The notes beneath the pieces were generated by a model that did no database searches, was not told the DNA's origin, and saw nothing but the letters and a program-made list of their open reading frames with translations. From the NCBI GenBank assembly GCA_963971285.1, contig OZ020245.1, forward strand, positions 24,070,983-24,134,982: DNA of 64,000 bases, read 5' to 3'. The position numbers and the translations under genes are program-made. Origin of the DNA: Astropecten irregularis (Eukaryota > Echinodermata > Asteroidea > Paxillosida > Astropectinidae). Of the stretch, positions 14,678 through 27,300 are shown piece by piece (the first letter of the stretch is position 1; each line of letters opens with the position of its first letter).

Positions 14678-17600
14678 GGCCGAAAATCCAAGTATAGCAC
14701 CACACGCTATGCGAGAAGGCCGCCGAGCAGGCCCCATTTAAACAGCACTTAGACTATGAGACACTTTTTGACGCTAGAGTTGGACATTTCTCCCTGAATA
14801 CTGAGGCAATCGAGTTGAAACTTGCACGACATGTAGCCCCAGATGTACTCTACAGGAAAATAAGGGCTGTGCCAAATTCCAAAGTCATTTTCATGGCCGA
14901 AAATCCAAGTATAGCACCACACGCTATGCGAGAAGGCCGCCGAGCAGGCCCCATTAAAACAGCACTTAGACTATGAGACACTTTTTGACGCTAGAGTTGG
15001 ACATTTCTCCCTGAATACTGAGGCAATCGAGTTGAAACTTGCACGACATGTAGCCCCAGATGTACTCTACAGGAAAATAAGGGCTGTGCCAAATTCCAAA
15101 GTCATTTTCATGGCCGAAACTCCAAGTATAGCACCACACGCTATGCGAGAAGGCCGCCGAGCAGGCCCCATTAAAACAGCACTAAGACTATGAGACACTT
15201 TTGACAGTAGAGTTGGAAATTTCTCCCTGAATACTGAGGCAAACGAGTTGAAACTTGCACGACATGTAGCCCCAGATGTACTCTACAGGAAAATAAGGGC
15301 TGTACTGAATTCCAAAGTCATTTTCATGGCCGAAAATCCAAGTATAGCACCACACGCTATGCGAGAAGGCCGCCGAGCAGGCCCCATTAAAACAGCACTA
15401 AGACTATGAGACACTTTTGACGGTAGAGTTGGAAATTTCTCCCTGAATACTGAGGCAATCAAGTTGAAACTTGCAGGACATGTAGCCCCAGATGTACTCT
15501 AGAGGAAAATAAGGGCTATGCCAAATTTCAAAGTCATTTTCATGACCGAAAATCCAAGTATAGCACCACACGCTATGCGAGAAGGCCGCCGAGCAGGCCC
15601 CATTAAAACAGCACTTAGACTATGAGACACTTTTTGACGCTAGAGTTGGACATTTCTCCCTGAATACTGAGGCAATCGAGTTGAAACTTGCACGACATGT
15701 AGCCCCAGATGTACTCTACAGGAAAATAAGGGCTGTGTCAAATTCCAAAGTCATTTTCATGGCCGAAAATCCAAGTATAGCACCACACGCTATGCGAGAA
15801 GGCCGCCGAGCAGGCCCCATTTAAACAGCACTTAGACTATGAGACACTTTTTGACGCTAGAGTTGGACATTTCTCCCTGAATACTGAGGCAATCGAGTTG
15901 AAACTTGCACGACATGTAGCCCCAGATGTACTCTACAGGAAAATAAGGGCTGTGCCAAATTCCAAAGTCATTTTCATGGCCGAAACTCCAAGTATAGCAC
16001 CACACGCTATGCGAGAAGGCCGCCGAGCAGGCCCCATTAAAACAGCACTAAGACTATGAGACACTTTTGACAGTAGAGTTGGAAATTTCTCCCTGAATAC
16101 TGAGGCAATCGAGTTGAAACTTGCACGACATGTAGCCCCAGATGTACTCTACAGGAAAGAAAGGGCTGTACTGAATTCCAAAGTCATTTTCATGGCCGAA
16201 AATCCAAGTATAGCACCACACGCTATGCGAGAAGGCCGCCGAGCAGGCCCCATTAAAACAGCACTAAGACTATGAGACACTTTTGACGGTAGAGTTGGAA
16301 ATTTCTCCCTGAATACTGAGGCAATCAAGTTGAAACTTGCAGGACATGTAGCCCCAGATGTACTCTACAGGAAAATAAGGGCTATGCCAAATTTCAAAGT
16401 CATTTTCATGACCGAAAATCCAAGTATAGCACCACACGCTATGCGAGAAGGCCGCCGAGCAGGCCCCATTAAAACAGCACTTAGACTATGAGACACTTTT
16501 TGACGCTAGAGTTGGACATTTCTCCCTGAATACTGAGGCAATCGAGTTGAAACTTGCACGACATGTAGCCCCAGATGTACTCTACAGGAAAATAAGGGCT
16601 GTGCCAAATTCCAAAGACATTTTCATGGCCGAAAATCCAAGTATAGCACCACACGCTATGCGAGAAGGCCGCCGAGCAGGCCCCATTAAAACAGCACTTA
16701 GACTATGAGACACTTTTTGACGCTAGAGTTGGACATTTCTCCCTGAATACTGAGGCAATCGAGTTGAAACTTGCACGACATGTAGCCCCAGATGTAATCT
16801 ACAGGGAAATAAGGGCTGTGCCAAATTCCAAAGTCATTTTCATGGCCGAAACTCCAAGTATAGCACCACACGCTATGCAAGAAGGCCGCCGAGCAGGCCC
16901 CATTAAAACAGCACTTAGACTATGAGACACTTTTTGACGCTAGAGTTGGACATTTCTCCCTGAATACTGAGGCAATCGAGTTGAAACTTGCACGACATGT
17001 AGCCCCAGATGTACTCTACAGGAAAATAAGGGCTGTGCCAAATTCCAAAGTCATTTTCATGGCCGAAAATCCAAGTATAGCACCACACGCTATGCGAGAA
17101 GGCCGCCGAGCAGGCCCCATTAAAACAGCACTTAGACTATGAGACACTTTTTGACGCTAGAGTTGGACATTTCTCCCTGAATACTGAGGCAATCGAGTTG
17201 AAACTTGCACGACATGTAGCCCCAGATGTACTCTACAGGCAAATAAGGGCTGTGCCAAATTCCAAAGTCATTTTCATGGCCGAAACTCCAAGTATAGCAC
17301 CACACGCTATGCGAGAAGGCCGCCGAGCAGGCCCCATTAAAACAGCACTAAGACTATGAGACACTTTTTGACGCTAGAGTTGGACATTTCTCCCTGAATA
17401 CTGAGGCAATCGAGTTGAAACTTGCACGACATGTAGCCCCAGATGTACTCTACAGGAAAATAAGGGCTGTGCCAAATTCCAAAGTCATTTTCATGGCCGA
17501 AACTCCAAGTATAGCACCACACGCTATGCAAGAAGCCCGCCGAGCAGGCCCCATTAAAACAGCACTTAGACTATGAGACACTTTTTGACGCTAGAGTTGG

Positions 17601-17910
17601 ACATTTCTCCCTGAATACTGAGGCAATCGAGTTGAAACTTGCACGACATGTAGCCCCAGATGTACTCTACAGGAAAATAAGGGCTGTGTCAAATTCCAAA
17701 GTCATTTTCATGGCCGAAAATCCAAGTATAGCACCACACGCTATGCGAGAAGGCCGCCGAGCAGGCCCCATTTAAACAGCACTTAGACTATGAGACACTT
17801 TTTGACGCTAGAGTTGGACATTTCTCCCTGAATACTGAGGCAATCGAGTTGAAACTTGCACGACATGTAGCCCCAGATGTACTCTACAGGAAAATAAGGG
17901 CTGTGCCAAA
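9745..17910. repeat. Segmental duplication inside the satellite, offset 4,983 bp
   Basis: About 3.2 kb at 9,745-12,930 recurs at 14,730-17,910, an offset of 23 monomers. Shared private variants are 'ctctagagg' (10,514 and 15,497), 'tgtgtcaaat' (10,751 and 15,734) and 'ccatttaaac' (12,787 and 17,770). This block overlaps the 4,117-bp duplication, so the array was rearranged more than once. Ends are approximate. Confidence 0.8.
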
Positions 17911-20359
17911 TTCCAAAGTCATTTTCATGGCCGAAACTCCAAGTATAGCACCACACGCTATGCGAGAAGGCCGCCGAGCAGGCCCCATTAAAACAGCACT
18001 AAGACTATGAGACACTTTTGACAGTAGAGTTGGAAATTTCTCCCTGAATACTGAGGCAATCGAGTTGAAACTTGCACGACATGTAGCCCCAGATGTACTC
18101 TACAGGAAAGAAAGGGCTGTACTGAATTCCAAAGTCATTTTCATGGCCGAAAATCCAAGTATAGCACCACACGCTATGCGAGAAGGCCGCCGAGCAGGCC
18201 CCATTAAAACAGCACTAAGACTATGAGACACTTTTGACGGTAGAGTTGGAAATTTCTCCCTGAATACTGAGGCAATCAAGTTGAAACTTGCAGGACATGT
18301 AGCCCCAGATGTACTCTACAGGAAAATAAGGGCTGTGCCAAATTCCAAAGACATTTTCATGGCCGAAAATCCAAGTATAGCACCACACGCTATGCGAGAA
18401 GGCCGCCGAGCAGGCCCCATTAAAACAGCACTTAGACTATGAGACACTTTTTGACGCTAGAGTTGGACATTTCTCCCTGAATACTGAGGCAATCGAGTTG
18501 AAACTTGCACGACATGTAGCCCCAGATGTAATCTACAGGGAAATAAGGGCTGTGCCAAATTCCAAAGTCATTTTCATGGCCGAAACTCCAAGTATAGCAC
18601 CACACGCTATGCAAGAAGGCCGCCGAGCAGGCCCCATTAAAACAGCACTTAGACTATGAGACACTTTTTGACGCTAGAGTTGGACATTTCTCCCTGAATA
18701 CTGAGGCAATCGAGTTGAAACTTGCACGACATGTAGCCCCAGATGTACTCTACAGGAAAATAAGGGCTGTGCCAAATTCCAAAGTCATTTTCATGGCCGA
18801 AAATCCAAGTATAGCACCACACGCTATGCGAGAAGGCCGCCGAGCAGGCCCCATTAAAACAGCACTTAGACTATGAGACACTTTTTGACGCTAGAGTTGG
18901 ACATTTCTCCCTGAATACTGAGGCAATCGAGTTGAAACTTGCACGACATGTAGCCCCAGATGTACTCTACAGGCAAATAAGGGCTGTGCCAAATTCCAAA
19001 GTCATTTTCATGGCCGAAAATCCAAGTATAGCACCACACGCTATGCGAGAAGGCCGCCGAGCAGGCCCCATTAAAACAGCACTTAGACTATGAGACACTT
19101 TTTGACGCTAGAGTTGGACATTTCTCCCTGAATACTGAGGCAATCGAGTTGAAACTTGCACGACATGTAGCCCCAGATGTACTCTACAGGCAAATAAGGG
19201 CTGTGCCAAATTCCAAAGTCATTTTCATGGCCGAAAATCCAAGTATAGCACCACACGCTATGCGAGAAGGCCGCCGAGCAGGCCCCATTAAAACAGCACT
19301 TAGACTATGAGACACTTTTTGACGCTAGAGTTGGACATTTCTCCCTGAATACTGAGGCAATCGAGTTGAAACTTGCACGACATGTAGCCCCAGATGTACT
19401 CTACAGGAAAATAAGGGCTGTGCCAAATTCCAAAGTCATTTTCATGGCCGAAAATCCAAGTATAGCACCACACGCTATACGAGAAGGCCGCCGAGCAGGC
19501 CCCATTAAAACAGCACTTAGACTATGAGACACTTTTTGACGCTAGAGTTGGACATTTCTCCCTGAATACTGAGGCAATCGAGTTGAAACTTGCACGACAT
19601 GTAGCCCCAGATGTACTCTACAGGAAAATAAGGGCTGTGCCAAATTCCAAAGTCATTTTCATGGCCGAAACTCCAAGTATAGCACCACACGCTATGCGAG
19701 AAGGCCGCCGAGCAGGCCCCATTAAAACAGCACTAAGACTATGAGACACTTTTGACAGTAGAGTTGGAAATTTCTCCCTGAATACTGAGGCAAACGAGTT
19801 GAAACTTGCACGACATGTAGCCCCAGATGTACTCTACAGGAAAGAAAGGGCTGTACTGAATTCCAAAGTCATTTTCATGGCCGAAAATCCAAGTATAGCA
19901 CCACACGCTATGCGAGAAGGCCGCCGAGCAGGCCCCATTAAAACAGCACTAAGACTATGAGACACTTTTGACGGTAGAGTTGGAAATTTCTCCCTGAATA
20001 CTGAGGCAATCAAGTTGAAACTTGCAGGACATGTAGCCCCAGATGTACTCTACTATATAAGGGCTGTGCCAAATTCCAAAGTCATTTTCATGGCCGAAAC
20101 TCCAAGTATAGCACCACACGCTATGCAAGAAGGCCGCCGAGCAGGCCCCATTAAAACAGCACTAAGACTATGAGACACTTTTGACAGTAGAGTTGGAAAT
20201 TTCTCCCTGAATACTGAGGCAATCGAGTTGAAACTTGCACGACATGTAGCCCCAGATGTACTCTACAGGAAAATAAGGGCTGTTCTAAATTCCAAAGATA
20301 TTTTCATGGCCGAAAATCCAAGTATAGCACCACACGCTATGCGAGAAGGCCGCCGAGCA

Positions 20360-23300
20360 GGCCCCATTAAAACAGCACTAAGACTATGAGACACTTTTTG
20401 ACGCTAGAGTTGGACATTTCTCCCTGAATACTGAGGCAATCGAGTTGAAACTTGCACGACATGTAGCCCCAGATGTACTCTACAGGAAAATAAGGGCTGT
20501 GCCAAATTCCAAAGTCATTTTCATGGCCGAAAATCCAAGTATAGCACCACACGCTATGCGAGAAGGCCGCCGAGCAGGCCCCATTAAAACAGCACTTAGA
20601 CTATGAGACACTTTTTGACGCTAGAGTTGGACATTTCTCCCTGAATACTGAGGCAATCGAGTTGAAACTTGCACGACATGTAGCCCCAGATGTACTCTAC
20701 AGGCAAATAAGGGCTGTGCCAAATTCCAAAGTCATTTTCATGGCCGAAACTCCAAGTATAGCACCACACGCTATGCGAGAAGGCCGCCGAGCAGGCCCCA
20801 TTAAAACAGCACTAAGACTATGAGACACTTTTGACAGTAGAGTTAGACATTTCTCCCTGAATACTGAGGCAATCGAGTTGAAACTTGCACGACATGTAGC
20901 CCCAGATGTACTCTACAGGAAAATAAGGGCTATGCCAAATTTCAAAGTCATTTTCATGACCGAAAATCCAAGTATAGCACCACACGCTATACGAGAAGGC
21001 CGCCGAGCAGGCCCCATTAAAACAGCACTTAGACTATGAGACACTTTTTGACGCTAGAGTTGGACATTTCTCCCTGAATACTGAGGCAATCGAGTTGAAA
21101 CTTGCACGACATGTAGCCCCAGATGTAATCTACAGGGAAATAAGGGCTGTGCCAAATTCCAAAGTCATTTTCATGGCCGAAACTCCAAGTATAGCACCAC
21201 ACGCTATGCAAGAAGGCCGCCGAGCAGGCCCCATTAAAACAGCACTAAGACTATGAGACACTTTTGACAGTAGAGTTGGAAATTTCTCCCTGAATACTGA
21301 GGCAATCGAGTTGAAACTTGCACGACATGTAGCCCCAGATGTACTCCACAGGAAAGAAAGGGCTGTTCTAAATTCCAAAGATATTTTCATGGCCGAAAAT
21401 CCAAGTATAGCACCACACGCTATGCGAGAAGGCCGCCGAGCAGGCCCCATTAAAACAGCACTTAGACTATGAGACACTTTTTGACGCTAGAGTTGGAAAT
21501 TTCTCCCTGAATACTGATGCAATCGAGTTGAAACTTGCACGACATGTAGCCCCAGATGTACTCTACAGGAAAATAAGGGCTATGCCAAATTTCAAAGTCA
21601 TTTTCATGGCCGAAAATCCAAGTATAGCACCACACGCTATGCGAGAAGGCCGCCGAGCAGGCCCCATTAAAACAGCACTTAGACTATGAGACACTTTTTG
21701 ACGCTAGAGTTGGAAATTTCTCCCTGAATACTGAGGCAATCGAGTTGAAACTTGCACGACATGTAGCCCCAGATGTACTTTACAGGAAAATAAGGGCTGT
21801 GCCAAATTCCAAAGTCATTTTCATGGCCGAAAATCCAAGTATAGCACCACACGCTATGCGAGAAGGCCGCCGAGCAGGCCCCATTAAAACAGCACTTAGA
21901 CTATGAGACACTTTTTGACGCTAGAGTTGGACATTTCTCCCTGAATACTGAGGCAATCGAGTTGAAACTTGCACGACATGTAGCCCCAGATGTAATCTAC
22001 AGGGAAATAAGGGCTGTGCCAAATTCCAAAGTCATTTTCATGGCCGAAACTCCAAGTATAGCACCACACGCTATGCGAGAAGGCCGCCGAGCAGGCCCCA
22101 TTAAAACAGCACTAAGACTATGAGACACTTTTTGACGCTAGAGTTGGACATTTCTCCCTGAATACTGAGGCAATCGAGTTGAAACTTGCACGACATGTAG
22201 CCCCAGATGTACTCTACAGGAAAATAAGGGCTGTGCCAAATTCCAAAGTCATTTTCATGGCCGAAAATCCAAGTATAGCACCACACGCTATGCGAGAAGG
22301 CCGCCGAGCAGGCCCCATTAAAACAGCACTTAGACTATGAGACACTTTTTGACGCTAGAGTTGGACATTTCTCCCTGAATACTGAGGCAATCGAGTTGAA
22401 ACTTGCACGACATGTAGCCCCAGATGTACTCTACAGGCAAATAAGGGCTGTGCCAAATTCCAAAGTCATTTTCATGGCCGAAACTCCAAGTATAGCACCA
22501 CACGCTATGCGAGAAGGCCGCCGAGCAGGCCCCATTAAAACAGCACTAAGACTATGAGACACTTTTGACAGTAGAGTTAGACATTTCTCCCTGAATACTG
22601 AGGCAATCGAGTTGAAACTTGCACGACATGTAGCCCCAGATGTACTCTACAGGAAAATAAGGGCTATGCCAAATTTCAAAGTCATTTTCATGACCGAAAA
22701 TCCAAGTATAGCACCACACGCTATACGAGAAGGCCGCCGAGCAGGCCCCATTAAAACAGCACTTAGACTATGAGACACTTTTTGACGCTAGAGTTGGACA
22801 TTTCTCCCTGAATACTGAGGCAATCGAGTTGAAACTTGCACGACATGTAGCCCCAGATGTAATCTACAGGGAAATAAGGGCTGTGCCAAATTCCAAAGTC
22901 ATTTTCATGGCCGAAACTCCAAGTATAGCACCACACGCTATGCAAGAAGGCCGCCGAGCAGGCCCCATTAAAACAGCACTAAGACTATGAGACACTTTTG
23001 ACAGTAGAGTTGGAAATTTCTCCCTGAATACTGAGGCAATCGAGTTGAAACTTGCACGACATGTAGCCCCAGATGTACTCCACAGGAAAGAAAGGGCTGT
23101 TCTAAATTCCAAAGATATTTTCATGGCCGAAAATCCAAGTATAGCACCACACGCTATGCGAGAAGGCCGCCGAGCAGGCCCCATTAAAACAGCACTTAGA
23201 CTATGAGACACTTTTTGACGCTAGAGTTGGAAATTTCTCCCTGAATACTGATGCAATCGAGTTGAAACTTGCACGACATGTAGCCCCAGATGTACTCTAC

Positions 23301-23810
23301 AGGAAAATAAGGGCTATGCCAAATTTCAAAGTCATTTTCATGGCCGAAAATCCAAGTATAGCACCACACGCTATGCGAGAAGGCCGCCGAGCAGGCCCCA
23401 TTAAAACAGCACTTAGACTATGAGACACTTTTTGACGCTAGAGTTGGAAATTTCTCCCTGAATACTGAGGCAATCGAGTTGAAACTTGCACGACATGTAG
23501 CCCCAGATGTACTTTACAGGAAAATAAGGGCTGTGCCAAATTCCAAAGTCATTTTCATGGCCGAAAATCCAAGTATAGCACCACACGCTATGCGAGAAGG
23601 CCGCCGAGCAGGCCCCATTAAAACAGCACTTAGACTATGAGACACTTTTTGACGCTAGAGTTGGACATTTCTCCCTGAATACTGAGGCAATCGAGTTGAA
23701 ACTTGCACGACATGTAGCCCCAGATGTAATCTACAGGGAAATAAGGGCTGTGCCAAATTCCAAAGTCATTTTCATGGCCGAAACTCCAAGTATAGCACCA
23801 CACGCTATGC
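20360..23810. repeat. Second 1,734-bp, 8-monomer higher-order repeat with its own variants
   Basis: Two eight-monomer blocks repeat at 1,734 bp (for example 20,367 and 22,101, and 21,130 and 22,864). Their marker variants differ from those of the 4.3-7.8 kb block: 'gagttagac' (near 20,840 and 22,574), 'ctccacagg' (near 21,345 and 23,079), 'aaagatatttt' and 'actgatgcaatc'. The same unit length therefore arose, or was kept, with different content. Confidence 0.85.
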
Positions 23811-25230
23811 AAGAAGGCCGCCGAGCAGGCCCCATTAAAACAGCACTAAGACTATGAGACACTTTTGACAGTAGAGTTGGAAATTTCTCCCTGAATACTG
23901 AGGCAATCGAGTTGAAACTTGCACGACATGTAGCCCCAGATGTACTCTACAGGAAAGAAAGGGCTGTTCTAAATTCCAAAGATATTTTCATGGCCGAAAA
24001 TCCAAGTATAGCACCACACGCTATGCGAGAAGGCCGCCGAGCAGGCCCCATTAAAACAGCACTTAGACTATGAGACAATTTTTGACGCTAGAGTTGGACA
24101 TTTCTCCCTGAATACTGAGGCAATCGAGTTGAAACTTGCACGACATGTAGCCCCAGATGTACTCTACAGGAAAATGAGAGCTGTGCCAAATTCCAAAGTC
24201 ATTTTCATGGCCGAAACTCCAAGTATATCACCACACGCTATGCGAGAAGGCCGCCGAGCAGGCCCCATTAAAACAGCACTAAGACTATGAGACACTTTTG
24301 ACAGTAGAGTTGGAAATTTCTCCCTGAATACTGAGGCAATCGAGTTGAAACTTGCACGACATGTAGCCCCAGATGTACTCTACAGGAAAGAAAGGGCTGT
24401 ACTAAATTCCAAAGTCATTTTCATGGCCGAAACTCCAAGTATAGCACCACACGCTATGCGAGAAGGCCGCCGAGCAGGCCCCATTAAAACAGCACTAAGA
24501 CTATGAGACACTTTTGACGGTAGAGTTGGAAATTTCTCCCTGAATACTGAGGCAATCGAGTTGAAACTTGCACGACATGTAGCCCCAGATGTACTCTACA
24601 GGAAAATGAGAGCTGTGCCAAATTCCAAAGTCATTTTCATGGCCGAAACTCCAAGTATATCACCACACGCTATGCGAGAAGGCCGCCGAGCAGGCCCCAT
24701 TAAAACAGCACTAAGACTATGAGACACTTTTGACAGTAGAGTTGGAAATTTCTCCCTGAATACTGAGGCAATCGAGTTGAAACTTGCACGACATGTAGCC
24801 CCAGATGTACTCTACAGGAAAGAAAGGGCTGTACTAAATTCCAAAGTCATTTTCATGGCCGAAACTCCAAGTATAGCACCACACGCTATGCGAGAAGGCC
24901 GCCGAGCAGGCCCCATTAAAACAGCACTAAGACTATGAGACACTTTTGACGGTAGAGTTGGAAATTTCTCCCTGAATACTGAGGCAATCGAGTTGAAACT
25001 TGCACGACATGTAGCCCCAGATGTACTCTACAGGAAAATAAGGGCTGTGCCAAATTCCAAAGTCATTTTCATGGCCGAAAATCCAAGTATAGCACCACAC
25101 GCTATGCGAGAAGGCCGCCGAGCAGGCCCCATTAAAACTGCACTAAGACTATGAGACACTTTTGACGGTAGAGTTGGAAATTTCTCCCTGAATACTGAGG
25201 CAATCGAGTTGAAACTTGCACGACATGTAG

Positions 25231-25755
25231 CCGCAGATGTCCCCCACAGGATGGTAACGGTTGTGCCGCAATTCTACCGAATCTTCATTGCCGAAATTTC
25301 AAATATAGCACCACTCGCTGTGCGATACGGCAAGCGAAACTGCATCACAATGACTGCACGCGGCACCGGGTTCAGATAAATTTTTGTGCTAGAGTTGAAA
25401 ATAACTCTCTCAATACTGAACAAATCGAGCTGAAAACTGTCCAGAATGTAGCCGAAGATGTCCCCCACAGGATGGTAACGGTTGTGCCGCAATTCTACCG
25501 AATCTTCATTGCCGAAATTTCAAATATAGCACCACTCGCTGTGCGATACGGCAAGCGAAACTGCATCACAATGACTGCACGCGGCACCGGGTTCAGATAA
25601 ATTTTTGTGCTAGAGTTGAAAATAACTCTCTCAATACTGAACAAATCGAGCTGAAAACTGTCCGGAATGTAGCCGAAGATGTCCCCCACAGGATGGTAAC
25701 GGTTGTGCCGCAATTCTGCCGAATCTTCATTTCCGAAATTTCAAGTATAGCACCA
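25231..25755. repeat. Satellite family B, 221-bp monomers, first run
   Basis: At 25,231 an A monomer changes mid-unit into a related sequence ('ccgcagatgtcccccacagg...'). Full B units repeat at 221 bp (matching frames begin at 25,274 and 25,495). B aligns with A along its length, including 'tatagcaccac', 'gctagagttg', 'ctctcaatactgaa' and 'atgtagcc', but is clearly diverged, so A and B are sister families. At about 25,741-25,755 the array returns to A inside a hybrid monomer. Confidence 0.92.
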
Positions 25756-26320
25756 CACGCTATGCGAGAAAGCCGCCGAGCAGGCCCCATTAAAACAGCA
25801 CTAAGACTATGAGACACTTTTGACAGTAGAGTTGGAAATTTCTCCCTGAATACTGAGGCAATCGAGTTGAAACTTGCACGACATGTAGCCCCAGATGTAC
25901 TCTACAGGAAAGAAAGGGCTGTACTAAATTCCAAAGTCATTTTCATGGCCGAAACTCCAAGTATAGCACCACACGCTATGCGAGAAGGCCGCCGAGCAGG
26001 CCCCATTAAAACAGCACTAAGACTATGAGACACTTTTGACGGTAGAGTTGGAAATTTCTCCCTGAATACTGAGGCAATCGAGTTGAAACTTGCACGACAT
26101 GTAGCCCCAGATGTACTCTACAGGAAAATAAGGGCTGTGCCAAATTCCAAAGTCATTTTCATGGCCGAAAATCCAAGTATAGCACCACACGCTATGCGAG
26201 AAGGCCGCCGAGCAGGCCCCATTAAAACAGCACTAAGACTATGAGACACTTTTGACGGTAGAGTTGGAAATTTCTCCCTGAATACTGAGGCAATCGAGTT
26301 GAAACTTGCACGACATGTAG
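25756..26320. repeat. Satellite family A, short run between B segments
   Basis: About 2.6 family-A monomers of 216 bp separate the two B runs. They match the A monomers at 24,67x-25,230 at an offset of 1,090 bp, so this segment plus the first B run was duplicated as one composite block. Confidence 0.9.
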
Positions 26321-26779
26321 CCGCAGATGTCCCCCACAGGATGGTAACGGTTGTGCCGCAATTCTACCGAATCTTCATTGCCGAAATTTCAAATATAGCA
26401 CCACTCGCTGTGCGATACGGCAAGCGAAACTGCATCACAATGACTGCACGCGGCACCGGGTTCAGATAAATTTTTGTGCTAGAGTTGAAAATAACTCTCT
26501 CTATACAAAACAACTCGAGCTGAAAACTGTCCAGATTTTAGCCGCAGATGCCCCCCACAGGATGGTAACGGTTGTGCCGCAATTCTACTGAATCTTCATT
26601 GCCGAAATTTCAAGTATAGCACCACTCGCTGTGCGATACGGCAAGCGAAACTGCATCAGAATGACTGCACGCGGCACCGGCTTCAGATACATTTTTGTGC
26701 TAGAGTTGGAAATAACTCTCTCAACACTGAACAAATCGAGCTGAAAACTGTCCAGAATGTAGCCGCAGATGGTCCCCCA
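26321..26779. repeat. Satellite family B, terminal run and array edge
   Basis: The A-to-B junction of 25,231 is repeated exactly at 26,321. The first roughly 180 bp match the earlier B run. From about 26,500 the copies diverge ('ctatacaaaacaactcg', 'cagattttagcc'), the usual decay at a satellite edge. The array stops inside a B unit near 26,779 after 'gccgcagatggtcccccat'. Confidence 0.88.
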
Positions 26780-27300
26780 TATCTGAGTCATGAGGAAATA
26801 GCGAAAACCCGACTCGATTTTTCTTATAAAACATGAAGAATAGTTTACTTTATGTTTGTTCCAAAAATCGTTCGGACGAACGATCTTTGGAAAAGACACT
26901 AAATCTTGATTTGCTTGAAAACCCCAGCATCTGATGAACCAAGATTTCCCATGGTGACTGTTTGCACTGTTTACGAACTGTTGAGTATGCATTTTCTGTC
27001 TCAAACTCAATACATTTTTTTTTTAGGCCTTGCAAATCCTATATGCTCCCTTTAAGGCGGGGCGTCGCCCGGATTGGGAACAACATAACATGCACATTGC
27101 CGTAAGAAAAAGGAATGCACGTACAGTTTGACGAGTAGATGATGTATACATTTTATGATAATGTATATATAATATATATATATAAATAATATATAAGCAC
27201 CTACAGAATTTTAAGACCCACGGATGAAGGATGAGTTCCTCTAGAATTCGGCAGTACAACAATACACCCAAGTTCCAAGGTAACAACAATACAATATTAA
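26780..27300. other. Gene-free junction between satellite and unique DNA
   Basis: The first ~65 bp (about 26,783-26,850) are a diverged inverted copy of sequence at about 32,790-32,860; shared words include 'cttataaaacat' and 'aaaaaccc' on the matching strands. The rest is AT-rich, with an imperfect (TA)n stretch at about 27,160-27,195. No exon is recognised. Open frames here cross the satellite edge and resemble nothing known. Confidence 0.6.

Larger units (their letters stand above)
1..25230. repeat. Satellite family A, tandem array of 216/217-bp monomers
   Basis: About 116 head-to-tail copies of one monomer run without interruption from the window's left edge, so the array extends beyond it. 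A convenient anchor is 'caccacacgct', seen near 214, 430, 646 and 863, giving spacings of 216, 216 and 217. The length difference comes from a T run: 'acttttgac' monomers are 216 bp and 'actttttgac' monomers are 217 bp. Copies differ by only a few substitutions at recurring sites (gaaactcc/gaaaatcc, ggacat/ggaaat, tgtactc/tgtaatc, gcgagaa/gcaagaa). No gene is embedded. Short reading frames on the minus strand are a by-product of the repeat. This looks like a satellite block, centromeric, pericentromeric or interstitial; the sequence alone does not say which. Confidence 0.98.

Noticed and set aside
1012..25817. Dozens of 60-115 codon frames, mostly on the minus strand, in the first 26 kb
   Set aside because: They are the same satellite monomer read repeatedly; lengths follow the monomer and its stops, and no known protein is recognised.
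1..26779. CRISPR array
   Set aside because: The repeats are contiguous 216-221 bp monomers with no unique spacers, in a eukaryotic setting.
1..26779. CENP-B box in the satellite
   Set aside because: No match to the NTTCGNNNNANNCGGGN core was seen in the A or B monomer on a visual pass.
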